Positions 11,644-22,995 of a stretch of DNA of 64,000 bases are shown here, in pieces. Every line of letters starts with the position of its first letter. The stretch's first letter is position 1. Location: positions 248,001 through 312,000 of the forward strand of contig BSYQ01000016.1 of assembly GCA_030272585.1 (NCBI GenBank), read 5' to 3'. A model generated the notes under the pieces. That model did no database searches. It worked only from the letters and a program-made list of their open reading frames with translations, and was not told where the DNA came from. The DNA comes from Bryopsis sp. KO-2023. Lineage: Eukaryota > Chlorophyta > Ulvophyceae > Bryopsidales > Bryopsidaceae. A program made the translations under genes and the position numbers.

Positions 11644-14600
11644 ATGGCTCCAACGACCCCTCCCAAGACAAGTCCTGAGAACATCAAGGTGGTCGTGCGT
11701 TGCCGTCCTCTCAACTCGAAGGAAATAAACGATGGACGTCAGAGGATCGTGGAGATGGAAACCAACACAGGGCAGGTTCAACTGCGGAATCCCAAACTGG
11801 ACGCAAGTGATCCCTCGAAAATGTTCACGTTCGACTCAGTTTTCGACTGGAACAGCCAGCAACAAGCAATTTTCGACGAGTGCGCGAGGCCGATTGTGGA
11901 CAGCGTGATGGAAGGATATAATGGAACGATATTCGCGTACGGTCAGACAGGAACAGGGAAAACCCACACAATGGAAGGTGTCCCAGGAGACCAGCAAGGA
12001 ATAATTCCAAACACTTTCAACCACATTTTCGAGAAGATTGAGGTCAGCGAAAACATGCAGTACCTCGTCAGAGCGTCTTTTTTGGAGATCTATAACGAAG
12101 AAATCAGGGATCTGTTATCGAGGGAACCGAAAAACAAGCTGCACTTGAAGGAGAGCAAGGACAACGGGGTGTATGTGAAGGGGCTGAACGCTTTTGTTGT
12201 AAAGAGCGTTCCCGAAATCATGAACGTTTTGGAGGTGTGTGGAAGACTCGCACGCTCGTGTGTTTGTGTGGGCGCTCCCCTGCCGAAATGAACGCTGAAA
12301 GTCGTAGCTTGACGACAGTAACCACAGATCAATGGACTAGCGATACACCAGCAGAGAGAACAACTTGAAATGAGGATTGGGATGTTTGGAGGCTGGAATG
12401 AGTTTGAATGGACTGTACAGGTTGGGAAGAAGAATCGGTCAGTAGGGGCGACAGCAATGAACCAAGACTCTTCCCGGTCCCATTCCATTTTCACAATCAC
12501 GATTGAAACAGTGGAGCAAGGTGCAGGAAAGGTAAGCATCACAACCAACCTACCCAAATGAAATCTCAGCGGCCCCAGTCGTACTCAGCCACAAAACTCT
12601 CATGGACCAATACCCTGTGATAGCAACTCACAACATCTAGAACAATGGCTAGCTGATACTCAACAACATGGGGTTTCAGGATGGGCATATTCGTGTTGGG
12701 AAGCTCAACCTTGTGGATCTTGCCGGGAGTGAACGGCAATCGAAAACTGGGGCAACTGGGGAGCGTCTGAAAGAAGCCACAAAAATCAATCTATCATTGT
12801 CTGCCCTAGGGAATGTCATCAGTGCTCTTGTGGATGGCAAGAGTGGTGAGGAAACCAAGAATGGCCACTGAACTCTCTCCACTCACGCTTAATCTCGTCT
12901 GATATGATATGAAAGGACTGTGAAGATGAGCAAGATCCACATTCAATGGATGTGTTTTCAGGGCATGTGCCTTACCGTGACAGTAAGCTGACAAGGCTGC
13001 TGCAGGATTCGCTGGGAGGGAACACAAAGACAGTGATGGTAGCTAATATGGGTCCCGCGGACTGGAACTATGATGAAACGCTCAGCACCTTGAGGTATGC
13101 CGTTTTTCAACAATGTTTGCACTCCACGGCCTTATTGGTGTGAAAACAATCGAAGCTGCGACAAGCTGAAACAAGTATGCACAGACGTTTTTCTCATCCA
13201 ATTGCTGCAGGTGTGGGTGACTTTTGAAACCATGCAGATGAGGGTTTTTTGTTCTGACCAAGAACGAACAATCAACAATGATGTTGCTGAGGGGCGAAGG
13301 TCTCCTGTGTTGTCTGTGAAGGTATGCCAATCGAGCAAAGAACATTCAGAACAAGCCTAGAATCAATGAGGACCCCAAGGATGCAATGCTTAAGGAGTTT
13401 CAAAATGAGATCGAGCGACTCAAGGCTGCACTGGAGGTCAGTAATTCCCAGTTCCTCCCCAATTATACAGATTCCCTCGATGATGTCGGACCAAGTATGA
13501 CCAAAAGTGGTGTGCTGAGAGTGAGGAGTAGACATGGCATCCTAGGAAGCTGAGGATGTCCCAGATGGAGAGGTCAAAGAGAGGGTGGTGGAGCGAGTGA
13601 TCAAGAAAGAAAAGTCGATGAAGGCAAGCGATATCGAAAAACTCAAAAAAGATATGGAAATGTCGATGCGGCAGGAGCTAGCTGGCAAAGGGGTTGAGCT
13701 TGGATCTGAAGAGTATGAGCAGGTCAGGAAAAGGTCCCCTTTGGTGGAGTAGGTTTTCAGTCGTGGCGCTTGGTGCAGTCGATTTCAGTGGGGTTGAAGC
13801 CTGCACTTCAGCATATCTTGGCATGAACTCAGATTCGGAGGGATGCCGAGGCCCAGGCCATTCTCAAAGCAAAACAACTGGAGGAGGCCAAGAGGGAGGC
13901 TGAATCGGAGGCTGCCAAGATCAATGAGGATTTGCACGAAAAACAAGAGCTGGCTCTCAAGAGAAAACAAGAGGCCGAGCAAGAGAGCAGCAGACAGCAG
14001 GCCCTGAGGGAAAAATTGATTGCTATGCAAGACAAGGTGCTGATGGGAGAAGCCAAGGGGGGGTTGCTGGGGGTGGCCCAAGAGAAGGAGGCCGAGTTGA
14101 AAGCTAAGAAAGAGGTTTTGGAAAAGAGGTAAGCACTGATGGAGTCCCGGTGTAAAGACTGGGATCAGCAGTGAGAGTTCATCCATTTTGTGTATGCATC
14201 CATCAACGTGATTTTCTTGTTTCGGATAGGCGGAGGGAAGAAGCTCTGAAAGCCCAGAAGATTGCTGACATGGAGGAGGCCCATCTAGCAGCCGAAGGCA
14301 AATACAGCAGCTTGCAAGAGGAGACGGACATTAAGACGAAAAAGATCAAGAAACTGATGAGAAAAGTGAAGGGAGTCAGCCAGGAGATCGAGGATCGATA
14401 TGCTGAGTTCCAAGCTGAGAAAGAAAATCTACTGGACTGCCTGCGAATGTTACAACGACAGATGCAGCTCAAGACGCTGGTCATTGAGGCTTTCATACCT
14501 CCCGAGGAAGTTGCCAAGGTGAATTTATAACCTCACATACCCTTTTTCTGTTGTGAAATACCCATCTTTCAAACAGCAGGGCAAGGGAAAAAACTGAAAA

Positions 14601-15310
14601 AAGGGAAAATATTGCTGACTAACAACTGCACAGTCGACCCCATGTTTTTTCCTTTTTTTAATGTCTGGTTGTCGAAACTTGGTGAATTCAAGGTAATGCG
14701 GAGGGCAAGATGGGAAGAGGAACGTGAAATATGGGTGCTTGAGAGGTCGGCCGATTCGCTGAGCAAGGATAAGAATGAAAATGCAGGGGGAAATCAAGGC
14801 GGCATGAAGAGGCCAATGTCGGCAGCTGGTCAAAGGAGACCCATCTCAGCTTTTGCCAAAATGGTGATGGCTATAGGGGAAATGAACCCCAGGTTCAAGA
14901 GTGACAACATTCTTAATCTTGAGTTGGACATGCCTGAGAGGACTACCTATGACTACGAGGGGATGGGAATGGATGAGAGGGTGCAGGTAGGTCTGACAAA
15001 AACCTCCCATCATTAGCTTCTCGATCAAGCACCTGGGACCTGTGGAAGAAATGTGTTCCGTTCTACTGAAAGGTTGTGGAGATCAGGAAGTTTCTCTGGA
15101 CAATTTTTGCTTGCCGCTGTTCAGGACGCTTTAAATGCTGCTTTTGCTGATGATCCCGAGGCACTGCTACTGGGTCCCAGTTGCCACACCAATGTGTTTT
15201 TGGCGGGTGGAGAAACTCAACAGAGGGTGACGGAATCCCAAGAAAGACGACCCAGTTCTGGAAGGAGACGTCCATCCTCTGCAAGAAGGAGCTCCAGACA
15301 CGGCCGATAG
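11644..15310 (+). CDS. Kinesin-2 motor subunit (KIF3/FLA10-like)
   Basis: Ten exons: 11644-12234, 12421-12531, 12680-12845, 12962-13094, 13322-13436, 13546-13722, 13833-14128, 14230-14518, 14693-14986 and 15125-15310 (785 residues). The N-terminal motor has the P-loop GQTGTGKT, switch I NQDSSRSH, switch [28 protein letters not shown] and the [10 protein letters not shown] neck junction. Highly charged coiled coil fills residues ~375-600. The tail has IEAFIPPEE and basic [15 protein letters not shown] patches typical of kinesin-2, the anterograde intraflagellar transport motor. It would act at the ciliary axoneme as one chain of a heterotrimer or as a homodimer. AATAAA lies at 15732-15737. The start is the first ATG, right before the motor. 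Exon 7's acceptor is the least certain splice site. Confidence 0.93.
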
Positions 15311-16246
15311 CTTTTACTGTCAAATCCCTGATCTCTACCACCCCCCAAACACAGACACCCAACCCCACTCGTGGCTACAAATTTATGCACAAAAAGCAAT
15401 GGAGGAAAACTACCTTCAAGGTACATTACATGCCTTGGAACGATCCCACACACTTTTGTGGTGAGAAAAGAAAAGAAAATAAAAAAAAGGGATGGGGAGA
15501 AGCGGAATGAAGACAATGACACAGTGAAATATGCATAACTGAATGTAGAATATTGCCCTTTTCTGGTAACCGGAGAAATGAAACACAATCATGCATGTGG
15601 TAACATACAATTCTGCACAAGTCCATGAACAAAAGAATGGGTTTTGTGGAGGAAGGGAGGGGGGGGGCAATCTAGAAGTGGAAGGAGGAGCCCTTTGGGG
15701 GTTTGCCCTTTATTGGCAAACCCCCAATACAAATAAAAATGTAACCACTATAGGGCGATGAAGAGTAATTAGTGACAACCCATTGCAATTCAAATCAAAC
15801 TTTTGACACAATACAAAAAAAGAATCTCCAAAAAATGGGCAAAAAGGTTAAAAATTGCCCGTCGTCATGATATCGAGGGGAAGTATTATAAATCAATGAA
15901 ATCCAGTATCCAAAAATCCCAAACAAAAACCCAAAGAAAATCCGGCACAACGTTTCGCCACAACCAAAAAACAAGCAATACAGCACATGCCTGGTGAAAA
16001 ACCCGACACTGCTGCTCATGAAATTATAAAAAGACACAAAAACCATGAAAATAATGTTTTTAACTTTTCATTTTCTTTTTTCCTCCACGCAATGCAATCC
16101 TTCCCAAATCACCAATCCATCCCTGAAGTCTTTTTTGTTTTCTTTCAAGTTTCCTCAAATCCATCCCAACATGTACCAACTTTTTTCAGTTGAGCAAGCA
16201 AAATTGAGCAACAACTCCCTCTCCAAAGAAATGCATTTTCAAGAAA
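15311..16246. other. Convergent intergenic region, kinesin-2 / CYP38
   Basis: This carries the 3' ends of two convergent genes. AATAAA for the kinesin lies at 15732-15737. An inverted GGGTTTGCC / GGCAAACCC pair near 15698-15726 could form a small hairpin just before it. No gene is seen. Confidence 0.5.
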
Positions 16247-19111
16247 TTATTTGGGGAGGACGAGGTATTCTTTACCGGCCACCACCTTCAAGTATTCAAT
16301 CTTATCCCCGACCTACGCACATAAATGGAATTTGTCAACAATAAATTCTACCACCTCCAGTCATCAACGAAGAAATTCAACACAGCAGGGTTCAGTTTCT
16401 GCAACACAGGTATCAAATCCCAGTGGACACACACCTTTTCACAAACAGATGCAAATTCAAACTTATTCAGTCAAAACGAGACATACACCAAGCAGATGGC
16501 AGTAAGACATGGAACCACACCTTCATTTCTCCAAGCAAATCTTGTCCCTGGACGATATATCCAAAAACAGCATATCGGCCATCCAAAAGGTTTGAACCGG
16601 ACGGGGTCAGTTCGGATTCCTTCAAAAGGAAAAAGACCTGGGAGGATGCCGAATTGTTGTCGAATTCTCCACGGGCCATCGCCATCGTGCCGTAAGCGTT
16701 GAAAGGAAGTATGGGTTGCTCGTTGAAGCGACCGAGGTCCTCCAAAGTGAATTCGTAGATGGGCTCCTTATCACCCACCACCTTCACTTCGAATGGAATC
16801 CTGCACGACCATTTCAGTTTCTGTACTCAATATCATGACTACGGACCAGCACTGTTTTGAATTTAGTTTTTCTGGCATCCTATTGATGCCAAGGGGTTGG
16901 CCTCTTAGCGTCTCGAACAGTGAGTTTGAGAAAACCTATATAAAAAAAATCGATGGCCCCCAGTCATTGGAAGATCTGGCACGAACTTCAGTATCATTAT
17001 TTTGAAGGCGCGAAAAGAATTGCTGGTGGAAAAGAAGCTCACGTTCTCTCCTTGTTGGTGGCTGGATCGATGTAGAATTCGCCCTTCGATGGCTTTCCAG
17101 TCTGAACGATGAACCCATCAGCCCTCTGAATTTCCATCCCATCATAGAACCCTTTGGCTGCAAGATCGACAAAATCGCCAGCAGACACCGGAGCGTTCAG
17201 CCCATCAGCCACGATGATCATGGTGCCCTCCCGAGCCTCGGCAGCAGCGCCAAAGAGTCTGATTTTCATCTCCAGAGTTGCACGGCCCTAAAGGGGGGAA
17301 TTCGGAAAAAAGGGTTTCAGTAAAAAAAGGGAATGGGCACCAGCTTTGCAACACTGCTGAAGTCATTTTCCATTTTTTCCTGTTTCGAAAAAAAATATAT
17401 CGGACTGTATTGACGTCATTTCCACTGAAATTAATTTCGCACTCAGGCACTGGACTTGGACTACACCCTTCTTTAGACAACGAAAATTAAAGAAAAAAAA
17501 GTAATCGAGGAGTAACCGATTGGGGCCGCTTTGTTGCAGTTTTCTATCGTTTTTTTCAAAATTTCGCCCACCTTGAGTTGAGGCAAGTTGCTGTACTCTG
17601 GTGGGACTTCGAATGGGAAAGCTCCAACCATGGACTCCTCGATGGCCCCCACGTATTCCAGAAGCTCTTGTTGCTTGTACAGAATTTCGTTCTTGTCTTT
17701 AGTTGCAACCACATCGATCAATTGAGGCAAACCAGCTTCCAGCTTGTCGATGTTCGCCAAACCAACAGCCTAGGCACAAGAAAAATACAACTTTCACACA
17801 CAGAAAACCTCGATTTTCCTCTCAGAATCCACTCGCGCATCCAAATGTTTCAAATTTCCATTCCACATTTTTAAGTTTTAAAAAAGAGCAGGTTGGTTTT
17901 CTTGGGTGTTAATTTTCTAACCTTTTTATCGGGTGCAAAATCGGCGATGATTTTTGCCTTATCGGTTTTCAATACGGAGGCGCTTTTTCTGGCGGCGCCC
18001 AAAATGGGTCCGTACGCCCTGTTTCCAGGCACTCGGACTTCCTCACTGATGTTTTCCAGAGCCCCTTGGATTTTCCTGATGGGTTTGTTGTCGATGGGGA
18101 GGGCATATCGCAAAATTGCCTTGGCATTTTTGACGGGGTCACGAGAAATCAAGACTGCTTCGGCCGAAGGAGTGACGACCTGCAGAAAAACAGCAAAAAT
18201 ATGTGGGCAACCCCCCAAAGAAGTTGAGAAAAACAGCCCCCCCCCCCCCTGCCAAACAATAAATGTGCGCTCCTCTCATTCCTCCAGCAGGATTTCGATA
18301 TGCCAAGATGATTTACCCCGTAGTAAAACTATATATTCTTGTGTGTTTTCCGTTTTTTCATTCTTACTATGCTAATGAAAAGGGGAAGAAAAAACAGGCA
18401 CCCTATGAACTTGGGAAATCAAGGGAATGGATTCATGGGCAGGCATTATCGCACCTCCTGGGGTCCAGCCGCAATTCCCACAGTCAAAGCAGCCGCACTC
18501 AAAACTCCAGCAGCACACTGACCGAGCCGTTGCGAAAAACTGGGACGCTGTGTTCATTCAAAAACGCATCTCCCTCAGCATTTGCTAAACTTCATTCCAT
18601 TGGCACCGTTAGATTTTTCATTCACCCGTTGGATTTTTTAATACTTTTCCCAGAATTTTCCTGGCTCTACAGAAAGGTGAGGATTGTGGTTTAAAGGGAA
18701 AAAGTTTATAAAGAAAACTGAAGAAGATGCTAGTTTTTCTCAGTTCAATGACTAAAATCGTTTCAAAAGATAGGCTCCACAAGGATGGTTGTTGCAGTGA
18801 AAACCTCATTTTCTGGGTTCCCCCCCCCCCAAATATGTCCCAGAGTCTGATTTCGGGATGATGGCTTCTTTTTTGTAGGCTCAGTATCTGCGCATGCATC
18901 TCCAGCAGCCTATGCGCGTCTTTCCTGGACAGACTATAGATCTTTGCAGATGGTAATGGAACGGAGTAGAACGGGGTGGTGGTGAACTCACCTCCTCGGC
19001 GTCTGGCGCTCTGCACTCGCACGAGACTGAAGCAGGCGCTCTTCGAGAACGCACCCGCCGACTTTTAACGGCGAAAGCGGTCCTACCGCTCGTGCAAGCG
19101 CTGCTCAACAT
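16247..19111 (-). CDS. CYP38: Thylakoid-lumen cyclophilin-type peptidyl-prolyl isomerase, CYP38/TLP40 family
   Basis: Seven exons on the minus strand: 18992-19111, 18455-18547, 17922-18179, 17572-17769, 17043-17287, 16521-16800 and 16247-16312 (419 residues; Arabidopsis CYP38 is about 437). Residues 1-40 are Ser/Arg-rich like a stromal transit peptide. Residues ~50-68 ([17 protein letters not shown]) look like a thylakoid-transfer segment. The lumenal N-domain has [12 protein letters not shown] and [10 protein letters not shown]. The cyclophilin domain follows with [32 protein letters not shown] and [10 protein letters not shown], all family hallmarks. CYP38/TLP40 assists photosystem II assembly and repair. 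The gene is divergent from RNR and convergent with kinesin-2. Phase consistency fixed exon 2's acceptor (an upstream CAG rather than the nearer one). No ER signal peptide precedes the transit peptide, which argues for a primary plastid. Confidence 0.93.
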
Positions 19112-19573
19112 CTTCTACACGTCCGTGGTTGAAACGAGTGTCTCGGGGGTGGAAAAAACACGAGGGTGTGGGGGCAAGGCCAGATTGCCCTTTTGTTTTT
19201 GTATGTCTTGTGTGCGTTTTGACAGATTCGATCACGTGGGCACAAGAAAAGGAAAAGAAAAAGGACAACGTTCCATTGTTCGTATGTCAGACATTAGACA
19301 GGGACATGAGCTCATTGACGCGGCCACTGTTTCGTTTACGATGTTATGAGGATAGGTCTATACTTTGGTCCAGAAAACTCTAGGGAGTCCCTGTGAGCAG
19401 TTTCTGTCGGTGCACCCTTCGTTATTATCGTCCCGAGGAGGCTTAGCTCATCGGCAGATCGCAACAGATCTGTTTTCTGCACGGTTCGGCGGCGGTAGCG
19501 TGAAATCTCTGTCGCAAGTTGAGTTTTGAAATCTTTCGGGGAGCGTGGCCGCCGTTCCTTGTTTTCTTTTGGA
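19112..19573. promoter_or_regulatory. Shared divergent promoter, CYP38 (-) / RNR small subunit (+)
   Basis: These 462 bases separate two start codons that point away from each other. A CACGTG G-box lies at 19233-19238, a common light-response element in green-lineage promoters. GC-rich TTCGGCGG-type sequence lies near 19485-19495 on the RNR side. No TATA box is obvious. Coupling a photosynthesis gene with an S-phase gene is inference only. Confidence 0.45.
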
Positions 19574-22500
19574 ATGAGTATGTTCCATGGAGGAGGTGGA
19601 GACGCCGGGACGCCTGGTCTGACTGACACCTTGAGCAGTTTCCCAAACCCGGCCGTGAGCGGCAGTGGAAAAGTCGATGGTGAATTCCAAGAGCTGGAGA
19701 ATAGGTATGAAACCTTTTTTTTTTTATAGAGGTCTGAGGATGGGTTCTATTTTTCAAATAATATTTTTCTATTAAAAGGGAAACCCCATCAATTGATTTC
19801 CAATCTTTGAGTTGCCACAGTGGATCAGACTGGGAGCTGGGAAATTGAAAAATTAATTGTAAGGGTTTTCTTTGCATTTTCCCTTGCATTCAATTTCAGT
19901 AACAGATTTAATATTTTCTGGGGGGGTATTGGTTTCTATTAGAACCCTTTCATTGTCTGAAACGAAACAATGTTAAATTAACCCTTTCATTGATTTTTTT
20001 TTGTCTCTCTTTTTTCTGATAAGGGTTAGTCAAACTGAGACCTTGCAAGAAGGCCAAACCACCGACAGCATCGAGAGTGGGGATTTGTCAAACTCCACAT
20101 CGTCAGAGGACCTGCCCAGATTGAATGGAAGCTGGTGAGCAGCTGCCACCTGTTTCAGTTCTTTCTTCAAAACTAAATTTCTGTTGGGTAGCTTTTGGGT
20201 AGCTCTGCTCAATTATCGAAATTTGCACCAACGTGCGGCCAGTCTCATCCTTTCTTGTTGAATTTCTAATTTTAATATATGTTTTGATTCCTTCACACAG
20301 TCATTTTTCATTTGCTTATATTCAGCTTTGCCAGGTGCTGACCAGCCCAGTGCTGAACTCCCTATTTATACGATTGGTTTTCAACTAACTTCGAAAATCG
20401 AATTGATTCAATAACAGTGATCCAAAGCTGGATGGTGGATAGCAAATTCCAAGGCAAATAAAAAAGGGTGAGCGTTTCACAGCAAGAGTTGGGAAAGGTG
20501 CATTTCATTTGATCAATCAGTTTTTGTCATTCACAGGCAAAAATCCGAGATGTCAAAGTCCTTTGAAACAAGGCAAAGGCACAGCCGGTGGTTGGATGAA
20601 GGCGAACCTCTGTTGTCTGAAACAGAAGGTCGATTCTCGATGTTTCCAATACAGTGCGTTGAATTATTACAAAATTTTCACCTGGGTTTGTAGTAAGCTT
20701 CTATTGCTTTCATTCTGTTTTTTTCGACAGGCATTTTGGAAGGATATGAGGGGGGGCGTGAATCTTCCTAAGATTGTGAGTGTAAAATTTAGTGAAGGTG
20801 TATGGTGAAAAAATGCACGTGCATAAAAGTGGTGTGGTGCGTGGCGGATTAGGTATCCATCTATCTGGGAAATGTACAAAAAAGCCGTCGCCAGTTTCTG
20901 GACGGTCGAAGAAGTGGATTTGTCTCAAGATATGCGCGATTGGATAGGGCTGTCCGGTGAGGAATGAAGCACCTCGTTTTTTTTTTCCGTTTTTTTTGTG
21001 AAAGGATATGAAACAACCCCTTATTGTGGATGCGTCCCAGGTTTTGTCGTCTGGGTCCACTCACTGATATGCTTTTTTGACGTTGGAATTTCTTTCACAA
21101 AACCAAGGAATTGCTAAGGTCAGCCCTTCTCATGGAAACGTGATACAGAGTGACTCATAGATTTCATGGGGAGTAATGCCCCTGGCTACCCTTAGCATGA
21201 TTTCTATTCTCTGAGAATTTTTGCCTTGAACAAAATCGGATTCTGAAATAGTGGAAATATAATGAAAAGGTCTTTTTTATCATGTTTATTGTGTGTGTGT
21301 GTGGTAACAGTGGATGAGAGAAAATTTATCACGACAGTTCTTGCTTTTTTCGCTGCTTCGGATGGCATTGTCCTGGAAAATCTTGCCGTGAGATTTCTTC
21401 AAGGTTTGGCAAAAAATAAACATTAATTTATTTATTTATTTATTAATCTATTTTTCTTTATTTTTACTTTTAGATCTACATATATATAAATTACACCAAG
21501 GATGAAAGCCCCATACACCCTGCGCACTTTGGTGGGTGTATGAGCCCCCTTGATTTATGTATTGAAAAATTTATGATTTGTGCTAATGATTATTCAAGGG
21601 AATCTTGTATTTAGCAATCATTAGTCATTAGGCTATGTGCCACCGCCTAACTCAAAGCATATGAAAAAGATATTTTGTGAAATTAAATCAAAATAGAGCC
21701 CTTTTTCCTTGATGAAAAAGACAACAGTCAAAAGAACTGCACACAAGATTCAAATTTCAAATGGGAATTTGATGCAGATGTCCAAGTGCCCGAAGCCAGA
21801 GCCTTTTATGGTTTTCAAATCGCCATCGAGAATATACACAGCGAAATGTACAGTTTGCTGCTGGATCATTACATCAAGGACCGGGACGAAAAAGATGCCA
21901 TGTTTCGAGCGATCGAGACCATTCCTTGTGTGAAAAAGAAGGCAGACTGGGCATTGCGATGGATTCATGAGGATTCCGGTCGATCGTTTGCCGAAAGATT
22001 GGTTGCTTTTGCCTGCGTGGAGGGAATTCATTTTTCGGGCAGTTTTTGCGCCATTTTTTGGTTGAAGAAGCGGTGCTTGATGCCGGGGCTGACGTTTTCG
22101 AATGAACTGATTGCAAGGGACGAGGGCCTGCACACTGATTTCGCATGCCTATTGTACGGTCTTTTGAAAAAGAAACTGGAGAAGGAGGAGGTCTACAGGT
22201 AACCCATTCGTCTGCATTTTTTTTTACTTTTTCTGTGTTTTTTTTTGTGTGAAAAAGATAAAAACACACGTATCTGGAATGAACAAAATAGACACTTCAA
22301 GACTGTCGAAGCATGCTATGTTCTCTGGAGGTTTGCTTTTCAAAACTATTGTTCGGTGGAGCTAGAAATGGTGAAAACAAAATTTCAGCCAGATAGTAAT
22401 ACCTGGGGGAGCTTCAGCCAAATGTCCCTACAGTTTTTTGTTTTTTCTTGGAGGAGTTTCAGCCCCATTTTTGTTTACTAAACAGTAAGTCATTAAATCA

Positions 22501-22995
22501 ATTTTTTTTTTTTATCTTTATATTTTCTTCACTGTCTAGAACTGGTTATATTTTGCTGGATTTTTCTCAAGGGCTTGGGTTAAATCACCTCATTGTGGAA
22601 GACCTTGGGCTTGGGAAAGTTTGCCTAGCGTAAATTTAACATTCATTCGTTTATATGTTTTTTTTCGTGTGTGTTTTTTCAGTATTGTCGACGAGGCGGT
22701 CAGGTTGGAATGCGAGTTTTGTAGTGATGCTCTCAGTGTGGCTTTGGTGGGGATGAATGCGACTTTAATGGCTCAGTATATCGAATTTGTTGCTGATCGA
22801 TTACTCATATCCCTTGGCTGCGAAAAGAAGTACAACGTGGCCAATCCTTTCGACTGGATGGAAATGATATCTCTGCAAGGCAAAGCCAACTTTTTTGAAA
22901 AGAGGGTGAGCGAATATCAAAGGCCGGGCGTTTTGGCGGGGGCCGATGCTGAGAGGCGATCGGAATTTGTTTTTACCACAGAAGAGGATTTCTAA
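19574..22995 (+). CDS. Ribonucleoside-diphosphate reductase small subunit (class Ia, R2)
   Basis: Seven exons: 19574-19704, 20024-20134, 20537-20653, 20853-20956, 21311-21403, 21778-22198 and 22683-22995 (429 residues). The diiron/tyrosyl-radical site is complete: AFFAASDGI (Asp ligand), ENIHSEMY (Glu and His ligands and the radical Tyr), [13 protein letters not shown] (Glu) and RDEGLHTDF (Glu, His). EPLLSE...[15 protein letters not shown] marks the N-terminal core. The C-terminus ends in acidic/aromatic TTEEDF, the usual docking tail for the large subunit. The enzyme reduces NDPs to dNDPs. Residues 1-85 are an extra Ser/Gly-rich acidic extension without a known domain. AATAAA lies at 23269-23274. 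The 19574 ATG is the first in frame. Confidence 0.95.
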
